A stretch of 38,254 nucleotides of DNA, taken from an uncultured Clostridia bacterium. Lineage in GTDB: Bacteria; Bacillota; Clostridia; Oscillospirales; Acutalibacteraceae. The stretch's first letter is position 1. Every line of letters begins with the position of its first letter. The position numbers were made by a program, and so were the translations under genes. Location: assembly GCA_947589485.1 (NCBI GenBank), contig CANQBK010000013.1, forward strand, positions 1-38,254. The letters run 5' to 3'. Below are positions 23,111 to 31,283 of this stretch, piece after piece. The notes beneath the pieces were generated by a model that was given only the letters and a program-made list of their open reading frames with translations, ran no database searches and was not told the origin of the DNA.

Positions 23111-25087
23111 GTGTTATCAGATTTTAACAGAAGAAATGTGCCTAAAAACGGCAGAAACAGAACCGTTAACGACGCAAAGCTGCAAAACGGAAGGGGACCG
23201 AAAAAAAGGTATGGTTCGGAACGTCAGGAACCAAAGCTGTTTGAACGTGTGGTCCCGCCTCAGCGTATATCGGACCAGCAAATAGGCGGAGAAAATATAA
23301 CGATAGGAAATGTGATTTCCTCTGAAAAAAACCGTCCCGCAATTCATCAAAACGATAAACCGTCACCGCAGCAGTACCGCAAACAGAACGGCTACCAACC
23401 AAAATATCAGCAGTATGTAAAAAATGAAAACCGTTCGCTGAAAATTACGTTTTTGGGCGGACTGAACGAGATAGGAAAAAATATTACACTTTTTGAGTGC
23501 AATGACGATATGTTTTTGTTGGACTGCGGTATGGCTTTCCCTGACGGAGATATGCTTGGCGTTGACCTTGTTATTCCCGATTTTACCTATATAGAGCGAA
23601 ACAAGGATAAAATAAAGGGCATTGTCCTTACACACGGGCATGAGGACCATATCGGCTCTTTGCCGTATTTGCTTAAGAATATGAACCTGCCTATTTACGG
23701 AACATCTTTAACGCTCGGTCTTGTGGGAAGCAAGCTCCGTGAGCATAACCTGCAAAGCAAGGCAAAGCTGAATGTCGTTAATCCCGGTCAAAGAATAAAA
23801 TTGGGCTGTATGTCAATAGAATTTATCCACGTTAATCATTCTATTCCGGACGCTGTTGCTCTTGCAATTCATACTCCTGCGGGAATCGTTGTCCATACCG
23901 GTGACTTTAAAATAGACTGTACGCCGACAACGGGCGGTATGATTGACCTTGCCCGTTTTGCCGAATTGGGTAAGCAGGGTGTTTTGGCACTTATGGCGGA
24001 TTCGACCAACGCAGAACGTCCGGGCTACACAATGACAGAACAAAAAGTGGCGCATACGTTTGATATGCTGTTTAAAGAGGCGGAAAAGAACCGCATTATA
24101 ATTGCAACATTTGCTTCAAATATAGGAAGAATACAGCAAATTCTTGACTGCGCGCAAAAGTACGGCAGGAAAGTTGCCTTTTCGGGACGCAGTATGATAA
24201 ACAATATGACTATTGCCTCGGAGCTGGGATATGTAAAAGTTCCTGACGGACTTATTATAGATATTGATATGCTCGGTCATTATACAAAGGAAGAAATAGT
24301 CCTTGTTACAACGGGAAGTCAGGGAGAACCTATGTCGGCGCTGTCCAGAATGGCATATTCCGACCACAGAAAGGTAGAAGTGGGTCCGGGCGATTATATA
24401 ATAATATCGGCAAACCCCATTCCCGGAAATGAAAAGACTGTAAGCACCGTTGTAAATGAGCTTATGAAACACGGGTGCAAGGTCGTTTACGAATCTATGT
24501 ACGAGGTTCACGTTTCCGGTCATGCCTGTCAGGAGGAACTGAAAATAATTCAGGGATTGGTAAAGCCTAAGTATTTTATACCTGTACACGGTGAGCAAAA
24601 ACATCTTGTAAAGCACGCCCAGCTTGCAATGGAAATGGGTATGGCTCGCTCAAATATATTTATAGGCGATATAGGAAATGTTATCGAAATTAATAAAGAA
24701 CATATAAAACAGATGCCCAGTGTTCCGGCAGGAAAAGTCCTTGTTGACGGTTTGGGTGTGGGTGATGTCGGCAGTATTGTTTTGCGTGACAGAAAACATT
24801 TGGGTCAGGACGGACTGATCGTTGTAGTAGTTACTCTTGACCGAGAGGACGGTCATATCATTGCCGGTCCCGATATTGTGTCAAGAGGATTTGTATATGT
24901 CCGTGAAAGCGAACCTTTAATGGAGAATGCACGAAAGTCTGTTATTAGTGTTCTTGAGGAATGTGAAAATGACGGTATACACGAATGGGGTGTAATTAAA
25001 AATACCGTGAAGGACGAGTTGTCAAAACTACTGTACGACAAAACAAGAAGAAGCCCTATGATACTTCCGATAATTATGGAAGTATGA
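23111..25087 (+). CDS. rnj: Ribonuclease J
   Basis: RNase J is a metallo-beta-lactamase/beta-CASP nuclease with 5'-exonuclease and endonuclease activity in mRNA decay and rRNA maturation. The zinc motif HGHEDH is at 175-180, with NHSIPDAVA and HTGDFKID as further signatures. The beta-CASP part includes GSQGEPMSAL and VHVSGHA, and the C-terminal domain is present. At 658 residues it is about 100 longer than typical. The excess is an N-terminal extension (1-109) rich in Asn, Gln, Arg and Lys; the core begins near LKITFLGGLNEIGKN. The GTG start has GGAGG ten bases upstream, which supports the extension being translated. It heads the 23111-33236 gene run. Confidence 0.95.
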   Translation: MLSDFNRRNVPKNGRNRTVNDAKLQNGRGPKKRYGSERQEPKLFERVVPPQRISDQQIGGENITIGNVISSEKNRPAIHQNDKPSPQQYRKQNGYQPKYQQYVKNENRSLKITFLGGLNEIGKNITLFECNDDMFLLDCGMAFPDGDMLGVDLVIPDFTYIERNKDKIKGIVLTHGHEDHIGSLPYLLKNMNLPIYGTSLTLGLVGSKLREHNLQSKAKLNVVNPGQRIKLGCMSIEFIHVNHSIPDAVALAIHTPAGIVVHTGDFKIDCTPTTGGMIDLARFAELGKQGVLALMADSTNAERPGYTMTEQKVAHTFDMLFKEAEKNRIIIATFASNIGRIQQILDCAQKYGRKVAFSGRSMINNMTIASELGYVKVPDGLIIDIDMLGHYTKEEIVLVTTGSQGEPMSALSRMAYSDHRKVEVGPGDYIIISANPIPGNEKTVSTVVNELMKHGCKVVYESMYEVHVSGHACQEELKIIQGLVKPKYFIPVHGEQKHLVKHAQLAMEMGMARSNIFIGDIGNVIEINKEHIKQMPSVPAGKVLVDGLGVGDVGSIVLRDRKHLGQDGLIVVVVTLDREDGHIIAGPDIVSRGFVYVRESEPLMENARKSVISVLEECENDGIHEWGVIKNTVKDELSKLLYDKTRRSPMILPIIMEV

Positions 25088-25268
25088 CGGCATAGAGTTG
25101 TTTCCGCCCGCAAGTCGGGGGCAAATTTCTTTGGTTCGGCGGTGTAAAATCATATCGCCGAACCTGATTGCTGAGCAGATTATCTGCCCGTTGAAAGCAG
25201 AGCTTTTGTTTTATGTGCGTATTTAGCCGTACAGAATTTTTGAGCGATTTTAAAGTGGGTGTATCAAT
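25088..25268 (+). promoter_or_regulatory. Structured spacer upstream of gdpP
   Basis: This 181-base gap has several stems: CCCG/CGGG near 25107-25120, GGTTCGGCG/CGCCGAACC (25133-25141 with 25156-25164), GCAGAT/ATCTGC, and AAAGC-AGA-GCTTT followed by TGTTTT (25194-25210). I do not recognise a known riboswitch. The last stem could be a weak terminator. Confidence 0.4.
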
Positions 25269-27245
25269 GTGAGAAAAATAAAAGTGAATAAAATAATTAT
25301 TCCGCTGTTTACGATTTTTATTGCCGCAATTCTTGTTGTTGCGTTGGTATCGTTATTCTTTAACGGATTTGTTTTTCTTGCCGAACTGGGTATGGCCATT
25401 GTTGCGCTTGCAATTGTTGCGGTTATTTATGCAGAATTTAAGCATTATGTTTTACGGGTTATAGGTGACGCCAAAAAATCTTTGAACGAAAACAGCAAAG
25501 ATGCTATAAGAAACAGTGCAACAGCAACGGTAATAATAGGGGAGCATAACGAAATAATTGCCGCAAATGAGCTTTTTTGCAAAAATATTTCCAACAGTGA
25601 AAAAGTGATATGCGATGATATTTCAAATTATTTGTCAAATAAAAATCCGTCGGCTCTTTATGATGAAAACGGAACGGATACATTTATTAACGGCAGATGG
25701 TACGTTGCGTTCGGAATAAAGAGCGGTATCTCGTCAATTGTTTATTTTTTGGATAACAATACCTATAAGGTCAATTCCGATGAATACATTAATTCCCGAC
25801 CCGTTGTCGCGATTGTTTCGTTTGACAACAGCGAAGAGCTTGAACGTGAACCGGAGGACGGAAAGGCGGCTCAAATTTCCGGAGCGGTTGAAAGAACCAT
25901 TGCAAAGTGGGTAACATCAACTACGGGATTTTATAAAAAAATAAGCGGGGATCGTTATCTTGTTATTATGGAGGAGCGGTTCCTGAAACAGTTTATAAAT
26001 GAAAAATTTAAAATTCTTGAAGAAATAAGATGTATAGAAGTAAATGACAGAATGAACGCAACAATTTCAATAGGTATCGGTCACGGAGGCAGTTCTTACA
26101 AGGAAAACGAACTTTGGGCAAGACAGGCACTTGATATGGCTCTTGGCAGAGGAGGTGACCAGGCGGTTGTAAAAAAACTTGAAACATACAAATTTTTCGG
26201 TGGAGTTTCCAACGGTGTTGAAAAGCGTGACAAGGTGCGTACAAGAGTTATTGCGGCAACGCTTTCAAACCATATAAGCAACAGCAGTAATGTTATTATT
26301 ATGGGGCATCGTTTTTCCGATCTTGATTCAGTAGGAGCATCAATAGGTATGTGGAGCGCAGTCGTTAAAGGACTTCATCGCAGTGCGTATGTTGTTATAA
26401 ACAAACAGCAAACGCTTGCAAAGCCGCTTGTTGCCAGCTTTGAAAAATCGGGATTTGAAAGTATTTTTAAAACCGAGAGTGAAGCGCTTGACATTATGGA
26501 CGAACACTCACTTTTGATTATTGTTGATACACATTCACCAAATTTTCTTGAATCGAAAACCATATATGAAAGGTGCAGCCGTGTTGTTGTTATAGACCAC
26601 CATAGAATGATGGTCAACCACATTGACAACGCATTAGTATTTTATCACGAACCTTATGCTTCATCGGCATCTGAAATGACTGCGGAAATCGTCCAGTATT
26701 TGGGAAAAGATTCTGTCAGCAGGCTTGAAAGCGAGGCTCTTCTTGCGGGTATAATGCTTGACACAAAGAATTTTGTATTAAGAACGGGTGTCCGCACTTT
26801 TGAAGCGGCGGCGTATCTTCGCAGCAAGGGCGCCGATACCGTTGAAGTTAAGCGGTTGTTTTCAAATTCGATAGATACCTATAAGGTGAAATGCAAACTT
26901 GTAAGCGAGGCAGAAATATTCAATTACTGCGCAATTGCGTTTGCGGACGAGGGCGTTCCCGACATACGCATTGCTTCGGCGCAAGCGGCGGACGAGCTTC
27001 TCGGCATTGAAAACGTAAAGGCATCGTTTGTTATGTACAAAACCGGAAAAACGATAAACATATCGGCAAGATCGCTTGGAGATTTAAATGTTCAGATTAT
27101 TATGGAAGCTCTTGGCGGCGGCGGACACCAAACAATGGCGGCGTGTCAGATGGACGACATAAGTATGGCGGAAGCCCGTGAACGGTTGGTATCCATAATA
27201 AACGACCTTGATCTTAACAAAAAAATTCAAACAAAACCAACATAA
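25269..27245 (+). CDS. gdpP: Cyclic di-AMP phosphodiesterase GdpP
   Basis: GdpP hydrolyses cyclic di-AMP and so controls potassium and osmotic balance. The 658-residue protein has two N-terminal membrane helices (about 10-30 and 33-55). A PAS-like domain, a degenerate GGDEF-like domain (about 175-310) and a DHH/DHHA1 phosphodiesterase follow. The DHH metal sites show GHRFSDLDSVG (H347, D351, D353), VDTHSP and the namesake DHH at 443-445. The DHHA1 motif GGGGHQ ends at about 621. The GTG start follows AGTGGGTG. It lies between RNase J and rplI, and the gdpP-rplI-dnaB order is classic for Firmicutes. Confidence 0.95.
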   Translation: MRKIKVNKIIIPLFTIFIAAILVVALVSLFFNGFVFLAELGMAIVALAIVAVIYAEFKHYVLRVIGDAKKSLNENSKDAIRNSATATVIIGEHNEIIAANELFCKNISNSEKVICDDISNYLSNKNPSALYDENGTDTFINGRWYVAFGIKSGISSIVYFLDNNTYKVNSDEYINSRPVVAIVSFDNSEELEREPEDGKAAQISGAVERTIAKWVTSTTGFYKKISGDRYLVIMEERFLKQFINEKFKILEEIRCIEVNDRMNATISIGIGHGGSSYKENELWARQALDMALGRGGDQAVVKKLETYKFFGGVSNGVEKRDKVRTRVIAATLSNHISNSSNVIIMGHRFSDLDSVGASIGMWSAVVKGLHRSAYVVINKQQTLAKPLVASFEKSGFESIFKTESEALDIMDEHSLLIIVDTHSPNFLESKTIYERCSRVVVIDHHRMMVNHIDNALVFYHEPYASSASEMTAEIVQYLGKDSVSRLESEALLAGIMLDTKNFVLRTGVRTFEAAAYLRSKGADTVEVKRLFSNSIDTYKVKCKLVSEAEIFNYCAIAFADEGVPDIRIASAQAADELLGIENVKASFVMYKTGKTINISARSLGDLNVQIIMEALGGGGHQTMAACQMDDISMAEARERLVSIINDLDLNKKIQTKPT

Positions 27246-27270
27246 TTAAAGAAAGGAAATGGGAAACACT

Positions 27271-27732
27271 ATGAAAGTTGTACTTTTACAAGATGTTAAA
27301 GGAACAGGGAAAAAGGGAGAGCTTGCGAATGTTTCGGACGGTTACGCAAGAAATTATCTTTTACCGCACAAGTTGGCAAAGGAAGCAGATGCACAGGCTC
27401 TTAACGAGCTGAAAAACGCAGAGCAGTCAAAGCAATACAAGATAGATACCGAAACCAAAGCTGCAAAAGCAAATGCCAAAAGACTTGAGGGACAGGTACT
27501 TATAATGAGTGCGAAAGCAGGCAAAGGCGGCAGGCTTTTCGGTTCGGTAACAAGCAAAGAAATCGCGTCCGAATTAAAAAAGAAATACAGTATTTCCATA
27601 GACAAGCGCAAGGTACTGCTTGAAAGTGACATAAAGGCATTTGGCACATACAATGCCGAGGTAAAGCTCTACACGGGAATTACTGCAAAAATCAAGATTA
27701 AAGTTATAGAAGCCGATGAGAATAAACAATGA
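27271..27732 (+). CDS. rplI: 50S ribosomal protein L9
   Basis: From the ATG at 27271 the protein has 153 residues and starts [23 protein letters not shown] in the standard way for L9. Its start region carries the family's rRNA-binding [13 protein letters not shown] motif, followed by a long helix and the C-terminal [21 protein letters not shown] domain. The in-frame ATG at 27259 would add four residues and has its AGGAA too close. L9 binds 23S rRNA domain V and helps keep the reading frame. It lies 25 bases after gdpP; a repeat copy begins directly at its stop codon. Confidence 0.96.
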   Translation: MKVVLLQDVKGTGKKGELANVSDGYARNYLLPHKLAKEADAQALNELKNAEQSKQYKIDTETKAAKANAKRLEGQVLIMSAKAGKGGRLFGSVTSKEIASELKKKYSISIDKRKVLLESDIKAFGTYNAEVKLYTGITAKIKIKVIEADENKQ

Positions 27733-27733
27733 T

Positions 27734-27960
27734 AGTTAAGGGCTCCGCCCTTAAAAACCCGCCAAAGGCTCTGCCTTTGGAATCCGGCAGCTTTTTTAAA
27801 AAAAAGCTGCGCAAAAAACTTGACTCCGGATTACATAAACCTATTGCGCGCGAATGTAGTTATTGTTTGCAGTAAGAGCGAGCGGAGCGAGCGACAACGC
27901 GAAATGCCCGTGCCGGCTCGGCACCGCGAATTGACAGCGCAGGCACTGCGCTGCGAGGCT
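27734..27960 (+). repeat. Dispersed modular hairpin repeat, copy R4, between rplI and dnaB
   Basis: The copy starts two bases after the rplI stop with AAGGGC-TCC-GCCCTT and CCAAAGGC-TCT-GCCTTTGG. In place of the usual third stem it has an alternative one, GCAGCTTTTTT/AAAAAAGCTGC (27787-27810), enclosed by AATCCGG/CCGGATT (27781-27832). The 9-base words are two identical GAGCGAGCG copies. It ends with a GTGCCGGCTCGGCAC stem and GCGCAG-GCA-CTGCGC (27937-27951). No promoter is visible between it and dnaB, so dnaB transcription probably runs through it. Confidence 0.88.
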
Positions 27961-27991
27961 ATAACCTAAAATAATAAAAGAGTGACAGTGA

Positions 27992-29359
27992 ATGAGTGAG
28001 AATAAAACTATAACATCGTTTGACGGTATGAACCTGCCGTTCAATGCAGAAGCCGAACAGTCGGTTCTTGGTGCGCTGCTGCTTGATTCTGAATGTCTTC
28101 CGGATATAATGGAAATAATTCCGTCGGAAGAATATTTTTATCTCGCAAGCAATAAAGCTATTTACCGAGCAATGATCGACTTGTTTACCGTCGGCAAACC
28201 GGTAGACCTTATAACTGTTTTGGAACAATTGAGAAATGACGGAGATTTTGACGAGGGCTCATCAAAAACATATCTTATGCAGCTTGCTAATATTGTACCG
28301 TCAATTTCCTCCGCAGATTACTATGCCAAAATTGTGCGCGATAAATTTCTTTTAAGAAACTTAATAGTTTCCTCACGGGAAATTATAGACGACGCTGCAC
28401 AGCCGGGCGATGATGTGTCAAAGCTGATAGATGCCGCCGAACAAAAAATTTTCGATATTCGTGACAACCGCAGCATAAAGGGACTGGAAAAAATAAGCGA
28501 TGTAATAATTCAAACTTTCGACAGACTTGATTTGCTTAATTCTCCGGAAAGCGATTCCATAAGAAGTATACCGACAGGTATAGGCGCTCTTGACAATACA
28601 ATAACCGGTCTTAACCGTTCGGATTTGATTCTTCTTGCTGCCCGCCCCGGTATGGGAAAAACTTCTTTTGCCCTTAATATCGCACGTCACGTTTCTGTTA
28701 AATGTAAAAAAAGAGTAGCCTTTTTTTCACTCGAAATGACAAAGGAACAGCTTTCTTCACGTCTGCTTTCCACTGAGGGACTTATTCAGGGAACAAAACT
28801 GCGAACGGGAAACCTTTCGGAGGAAGAATGGACACGTTTGATTGAAGCGGGCGATGTATTAAGTAAAGCAGAAATGTATATGGACGATACACCGGGTATA
28901 ACCGTTCCCGAAATAAAAGCAAAACTCAGACGTTTAAAAAATGTTGACCTTATAATAATAGACTACTTGCAGCTTATGTCAGCGTCAAGACGTATAGATA
29001 ACCGTGTACAGGAAATTTCCGAAATAACAAGAAACCTTAAAATACTTGCAAAGGAATTTAATGTGCCGGTAATAACGCTGTCACAGCTTTCTCGAGCGAG
29101 CGAACAGCGTACAGAACATAAACCGCAGCTTTCCGATTTGCGTGATTCGGGTTCAATTGAACAAGATGCCGATATTGTCCTGTTCCTTTACCGTGAGGAT
29201 TATTACAGAAACAGTTCCGATTCTGATGCCGACGTAAACAAAAACAGCGGAGAATGTATTGTGGCAAAAAACCGTCACGGTGAAACACGTTCCGTTCCGC
29301 TACACTGGCAGGGAGAATTTATGAGATTTACTTCACAGGAGTTTAATCGTGAGGAATAA
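27992..29359 (+). CDS. dnaB: Replicative DNA helicase DnaB
   Basis: This 455-residue RecA-fold helicase unwinds DNA at the replication fork (called DnaC in Bacillus). The N-terminal domain begins PFNAEAEQSVLGALLLD. Walker A is ARPGMGKTS with K223. The Walker B region is IIIDYLQLM, followed by RVQEISEITRNLKILAKEFN and the LSQLSRASEQR arginine-finger region. The C-terminus has the GETRSVPLHW end typical of the family. No intein or truncation is present. It follows rplI as in many Firmicutes, but with a repeat copy inserted between them. It overlaps tilS by 11 bases. The ribosome binding site is weak. Confidence 0.97.
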   Translation: MSENKTITSFDGMNLPFNAEAEQSVLGALLLDSECLPDIMEIIPSEEYFYLASNKAIYRAMIDLFTVGKPVDLITVLEQLRNDGDFDEGSSKTYLMQLANIVPSISSADYYAKIVRDKFLLRNLIVSSREIIDDAAQPGDDVSKLIDAAEQKIFDIRDNRSIKGLEKISDVIIQTFDRLDLLNSPESDSIRSIPTGIGALDNTITGLNRSDLILLAARPGMGKTSFALNIARHVSVKCKKRVAFFSLEMTKEQLSSRLLSTEGLIQGTKLRTGNLSEEEWTRLIEAGDVLSKAEMYMDDTPGITVPEIKAKLRRLKNVDLIIIDYLQLMSASRRIDNRVQEISEITRNLKILAKEFNVPVITLSQLSRASEQRTEHKPQLSDLRDSGSIEQDADIVLFLYREDYYRNSSDSDADVNKNSGECIVAKNRHGETRSVPLHWQGEFMRFTSQEFNREE

Positions 29360-30698
29360 AGCAATTGATACTGTAAAAAAATATAATATGCTTACCAAGG
29401 GTGACAGAGTTGTTGTCGGTTTGTCGGGAGGAGCGGATTCGTGCGCCCTTCTTCATTTTCTTGTGTCCCTAAAAAAGGATATGAACATTACCGTTTATGC
29501 GTGTCATATTAACCACCTTTTGAGAGGTGAGGAAGCGGAACGTGATGAACTTTTCGTCACGGAGCTTTGCAAAAGGTACGATGTGCGTCTTTTTAAGCTC
29601 CGAGCCGATGTCGGACTTGAAGCCCAAAAAAGAAAAATCGGCACGGAACAGTGCGGCAGAGATATTCGCTATGATTTTTTCCGAAAAACAGCAGAAAGCC
29701 TTGACGCAAAAATCGCAACTGCCCATACAGCTTCGGACAATGCCGAAACAGTAATATTTAATCTTACAAGAGGCAGTGGGATTGCAGGTTTGTGCGGTAT
29801 TCCTCCCGTAAGAAACGGTATTGTAAGACCCCTTATTGAGGTAACGCGTCAGGAAGTTGAAAAATACTGCACAGACAATAATATAAGCTATGTGACCGAC
29901 AGCACAAATCTTACGCACGACTATACACGAAATAAAATCAGGCTTGATGTCATACCGATATTGAAACAGATAAATCCTATGTTTGAAATGTCTGTTTCGG
30001 GAATGTCAGGCAGAATGAGAGAAACCGAACACTTTCTTTCACAAAGTGCGGAAACTGCGCTGAAAAAATCGGAGATAAACGGAGGATATGACGCAAAGGA
30101 ACTTTTAAAACTCGAAAATGCCGTATTTAATGAGGCTGTCAGGCTTATGCTTAAAAAAATAAACATTGTACCCGATTCAAAGCATATTGAACTTGTAAAA
30201 AAAATTGTGTATAATAATGGTGCCGTCGAAATTAAAAAAAATATATTTGCGGTGTCAAAACAGGGCATACTGCGTATATATGAAAAAAAGAATCAAGCTA
30301 TTGACAAAGAAGTCCCGTATAATAATCAGAAATCACTGTCAGTCAACCATAGAAATATTAAACTTGAGATATTAAATATGGAAGAAATAAACAACGGTAA
30401 AAAAAATAACGATTTTTTGTTTTACAATCTGATTGATTATGATACAATACCAGTAACGGCTGTATTCAGACTGAGGCGTTCGGGCGATGTGTTTTTTCCG
30501 TTAAACAGGAATGTCAGAAAGCCTTTAAGGAGGCTTATGTCCGAATTAAAAATTCCGTCGGAACGGCGGGACGGTCTTGTTTTGCTTGCGGAGGGCAGTA
30601 ATATAATATGGGCGGAGGACATAGGAGTTTCCGAACCGTATAAAATAACACAGTCCACCGAAAATGTTCTTTTTGTTTCAGCCGAAAAAGAAATTTAA
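29349..30698 (+). CDS. tilS: tRNA(Ile)-lysidine synthase
   Basis: TilS converts the wobble cytidine of tRNA-Ile(CAT) to lysidine, which changes its decoding to AUA. The 449-residue protein has the PP-loop ATP motif SGGADS (26-31), the HINHLLRGEEAERDE segment, HTASDNAETVIFNLTRGSG, and a C-terminal substrate-binding region with FRLRRSGDVFFP. Its GTG start has AGGAG eight bases upstream and lies inside the end of dnaB (11-base overlap), so translation is coupled. The tilS-hpt-ftsH order that follows is strongly conserved in Firmicutes. Length is normal. Confidence 0.95.
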   Translation: MRNKAIDTVKKYNMLTKGDRVVVGLSGGADSCALLHFLVSLKKDMNITVYACHINHLLRGEEAERDELFVTELCKRYDVRLFKLRADVGLEAQKRKIGTEQCGRDIRYDFFRKTAESLDAKIATAHTASDNAETVIFNLTRGSGIAGLCGIPPVRNGIVRPLIEVTRQEVEKYCTDNNISYVTDSTNLTHDYTRNKIRLDVIPILKQINPMFEMSVSGMSGRMRETEHFLSQSAETALKKSEINGGYDAKELLKLENAVFNEAVRLMLKKINIVPDSKHIELVKKIVYNNGAVEIKKNIFAVSKQGILRIYEKKNQAIDKEVPYNNQKSLSVNHRNIKLEILNMEEINNGKKNNDFLFYNLIDYDTIPVTAVFRLRRSGDVFFPLNRNVRKPLRRLMSELKIPSERRDGLVLLAEGSNIIWAEDIGVSEPYKITQSTENVLFVSAEKEI

Positions 30699-30718
30699 AA
30701 GGAGAGGAAAACAGAAAA

Positions 30719-31276
30719 GTGCATACGGATATAGCCGAAATCCTTTTTGACGAAGCACAGTTGGAGTGTATCGTCAACAGTCTTGCGGAACGCATTAACA
30801 AAGATTACAGCGGAAAAACACTTGAAATTATCGGTATACTTAAAGGCAGCGTTGTTTTTCTTGCAGATTTGATTCGCAAACTGGAGATTGATTGTACGCT
30901 TGATTTTATAACCGCTTCAAGCTACGGAGCAAAAACAGTGTCGTCGGGAAAAGTCAGGCTGGACGCAAATATGCTGCCCGACTTGAAAAACAAACATATT
31001 TTGCTTGTTGAGGATATTCTGGATACCGGAAGCACGCTTGCCGGTATAAAAAATATTGTATACGGAAAGGGGGCGTTTTCCGCTGCCGTTTGTACGTTGT
31101 TCAACAAGCCGTCAAGACGAAAAAAACCGATAAAAGCCGAATATGTCGGTACGGATATTCCCGATAAATTTGTAGTCGGGTACGGTCTTGATTATAACGA
31201 TCGTTACAGAAACTTGCCGTATGTCGGTGTACTGAAGCCCGAAATATATACGGGCATTAATAAAATAAAGGAGTGA
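30719..31276 (+). CDS. hpt: Hypoxanthine phosphoribosyltransferase
   Basis: This 185-residue purine salvage enzyme joins hypoxanthine or guanine to PRPP. The PRPP-binding motif [10 protein letters not shown] is at 97-106. [13 protein letters not shown] (39-51) and the flexible-loop region SSYG (67-70) are in place, and the C-terminal purine-binding segment reads [21 protein letters not shown]. The GTG start has AAGGAGAGGAAAAC upstream; 20 bases separate it from tilS. It stands between tilS and ftsH as in Bacillus. Confidence 0.95.
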   Translation: MHTDIAEILFDEAQLECIVNSLAERINKDYSGKTLEIIGILKGSVVFLADLIRKLEIDCTLDFITASSYGAKTVSSGKVRLDANMLPDLKNKHILLVEDILDTGSTLAGIKNIVYGKGAFSAAVCTLFNKPSRRKKPIKAEYVGTDIPDKFVVGYGLDYNDRYRNLPYVGVLKPEIYTGINKIKE

Positions 31277-31283
31277 CAAGCCC

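Noticed and set aside
25088-25268. Known cyclic di-GMP or cyclic di-AMP riboswitch before gdpP
   Set aside because: Stems exist, but I could not place the conserved bases of either class by eye, so only a structured leader is reported.
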